Assembly (NCBI GenBank): GCA_011524615.1
Contig: WTJZ01000002.1
Span: 1-6,483 of the forward strand
Origin: Akkermansiaceae bacterium
GTDB taxonomy: Bacteria; Verrucomicrobiota; Verrucomicrobiia; Verrucomicrobiales; Akkermansiaceae
Length of the DNA stretch: 6,483 nucleotides
Direction of reading: 5' to 3'
Shown here: piece by piece, positions 6,029 to 6,483 of the stretch
Position numbering within the stretch: the stretch's first letter is position 1
Layout of the letters: the number at the start of each line of letters is the position of its first letter
Position numbers and translations under genes: made by a program
Notes under the pieces: generated by a model
Databases searched by the model: none
Seen by the model: the letters and a program-made list of their open reading frames with translations, nothing else
Told to the model about the DNA's origin: nothing

Positions 6029-6483
6029 TAATGTACGATATACCCCGCACCGCGCTTAGTCTTAATCAAGTCCTTACCAAATTTACGCCGAAGCTTGTAA
6101 ATATAGACATCTAACATATTAGAGAGCGCCTCATCACCTTCCTCATAGAAGAGGTAATCGAAGATATACTCGCGTGTGACAACCTCTCCTCGCTTTCGGA
6201 TCAAGAGCTCCAAGAGCTTAAATTCCCTCGTTGAGAGCTCCTCAAGCGCTCCCTTATACGTTACTAATTGCTTCGTCGTGTCGATCATCAGATCACCACA
6301 GCAAATCTGTCTCTCCGACTTGACCCCTCCTCGACGAATCAGCGCGCGTACTCGTGCTAATAACTCATCACGAATAAAGGGCTTCACTATGTAATCATCT
6401 GCTCCCAAATCTAGCCCCTTGACCCGATCCTCGATTCCATCACGTGCAGTTAGCATCAGTACTGGGGTCTGCTTCTCTTGGCG
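6028..6483 (-). CDS. OmpR/PhoB-family response regulator, N-terminus cut by window
   Basis: The frame stays open to the right edge, so the true start lies outside; the internal ATG at 6456 is not the start because family-typical residues precede it. The visible 151 residues begin in the receiver domain at T-P-V-L-M-L-T-A-R-D (6-15), which carries the switch threonine T12. They continue through L-G-A-D-D-Y-I-V-K-P-F (26-36) with the conserved lysine K34. The phosphoacceptor aspartate would be upstream and is not seen. A winged-helix DNA-binding domain follows (about 55-150): L-S-T-R-E-F-K-L-L-E-L-L, the recognition-helix region V-Y-I-Y-K-L-R-R-K-F, and the wing K-R-G-A-G-Y. It is a transcription factor switched by phosphorylation, with the overlapping kinase gene as the obvious partner. 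Its targets are unknown; the operon itself and the small membrane gene are plausible. Confidence 0.95.
   Translation of the reverse strand, partial: RQEKQTPVLMLTARDGIEDRVKGLDLGADDYIVKPFIRDELLARVRALIRRGGVKSERQICCGDLMIDTTKQLVTYKGALEELSTREFKLLELLIRKRGEVVTREYIFDYLFYEEGDEALSNMLDVYIYKLRRKFGKDLIKTKRGAGYIVH

Noticed and set aside
6028..6456. Treating the ATG at 6456 as the start of a short, truncated regulator
   Set aside because: The frame continues upstream to the window edge and encodes the expected T-P-V-L residues of a receiver domain, so the gene is cut by the window and not shortened in nature.

Overview
The window looks like a fragment of a chromosome from the Planctomycetes-Verrucomicrobia group, most likely Verrucomicrobia. 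This is an inference from gene content and style. It holds a DUF1080 (3-keto-glycoside hydrolase-type) protein, a xylose-isomerase-like TIM-barrel protein of a form common in that group, and a secreted formylglycine sulfatase. Base composition is moderate, and none of the start codons I inspected has a clear Shine-Dalgarno sequence. I see no rRNA, tRNA, CRISPR array, insertion sequence or phage gene.

Layout. Positions 1-618 (+) hold the C-terminal 205 residues of a DUF1080 protein cut by the window edge, closed by a clear intrinsic terminator at 648-680. Positions 807-1682 (+) encode a complete sugar phosphate isomerase/epimerase-like protein. It ends at a strong hairpin terminator (1706-1741) with T-rich tracts on both sides, shared with the convergent sulfatase gene (1783-3648, -). 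A 220-base non-coding stretch (3649-3868) precedes the sulfatase start. Positions 3869-6483 (-) hold a compact signalling unit, read from the right edge inward: an OmpR/PhoB-type response regulator (N-terminus cut off), a histidine kinase overlapping it by one base (TAATG), and, 36 bases later, an 89-residue all-hydrophobic membrane protein.

How the genes may work together. The left half fits glycan scavenging: the sulfatase would desulfate exported substrates, while the DUF1080 protein and the TIM-barrel enzyme would act on (oxidised) sugars or glycosides. The right half is a two-component system. Nothing in the sequence ties it directly to the sugar genes.

The most unusual element is in the kinase. 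Its predicted extracytoplasmic region carries an insert of roughly 120 residues rich in Pro, Gly, Met and Arg (about residues 93-211). Such a segment is not typical of a sensor domain and could be a disordered metal-binding or wall-interacting region. Together with the small membrane protein it is the best candidate here for something undescribed. I do not see convincing evidence of a wholly new multi-gene system.
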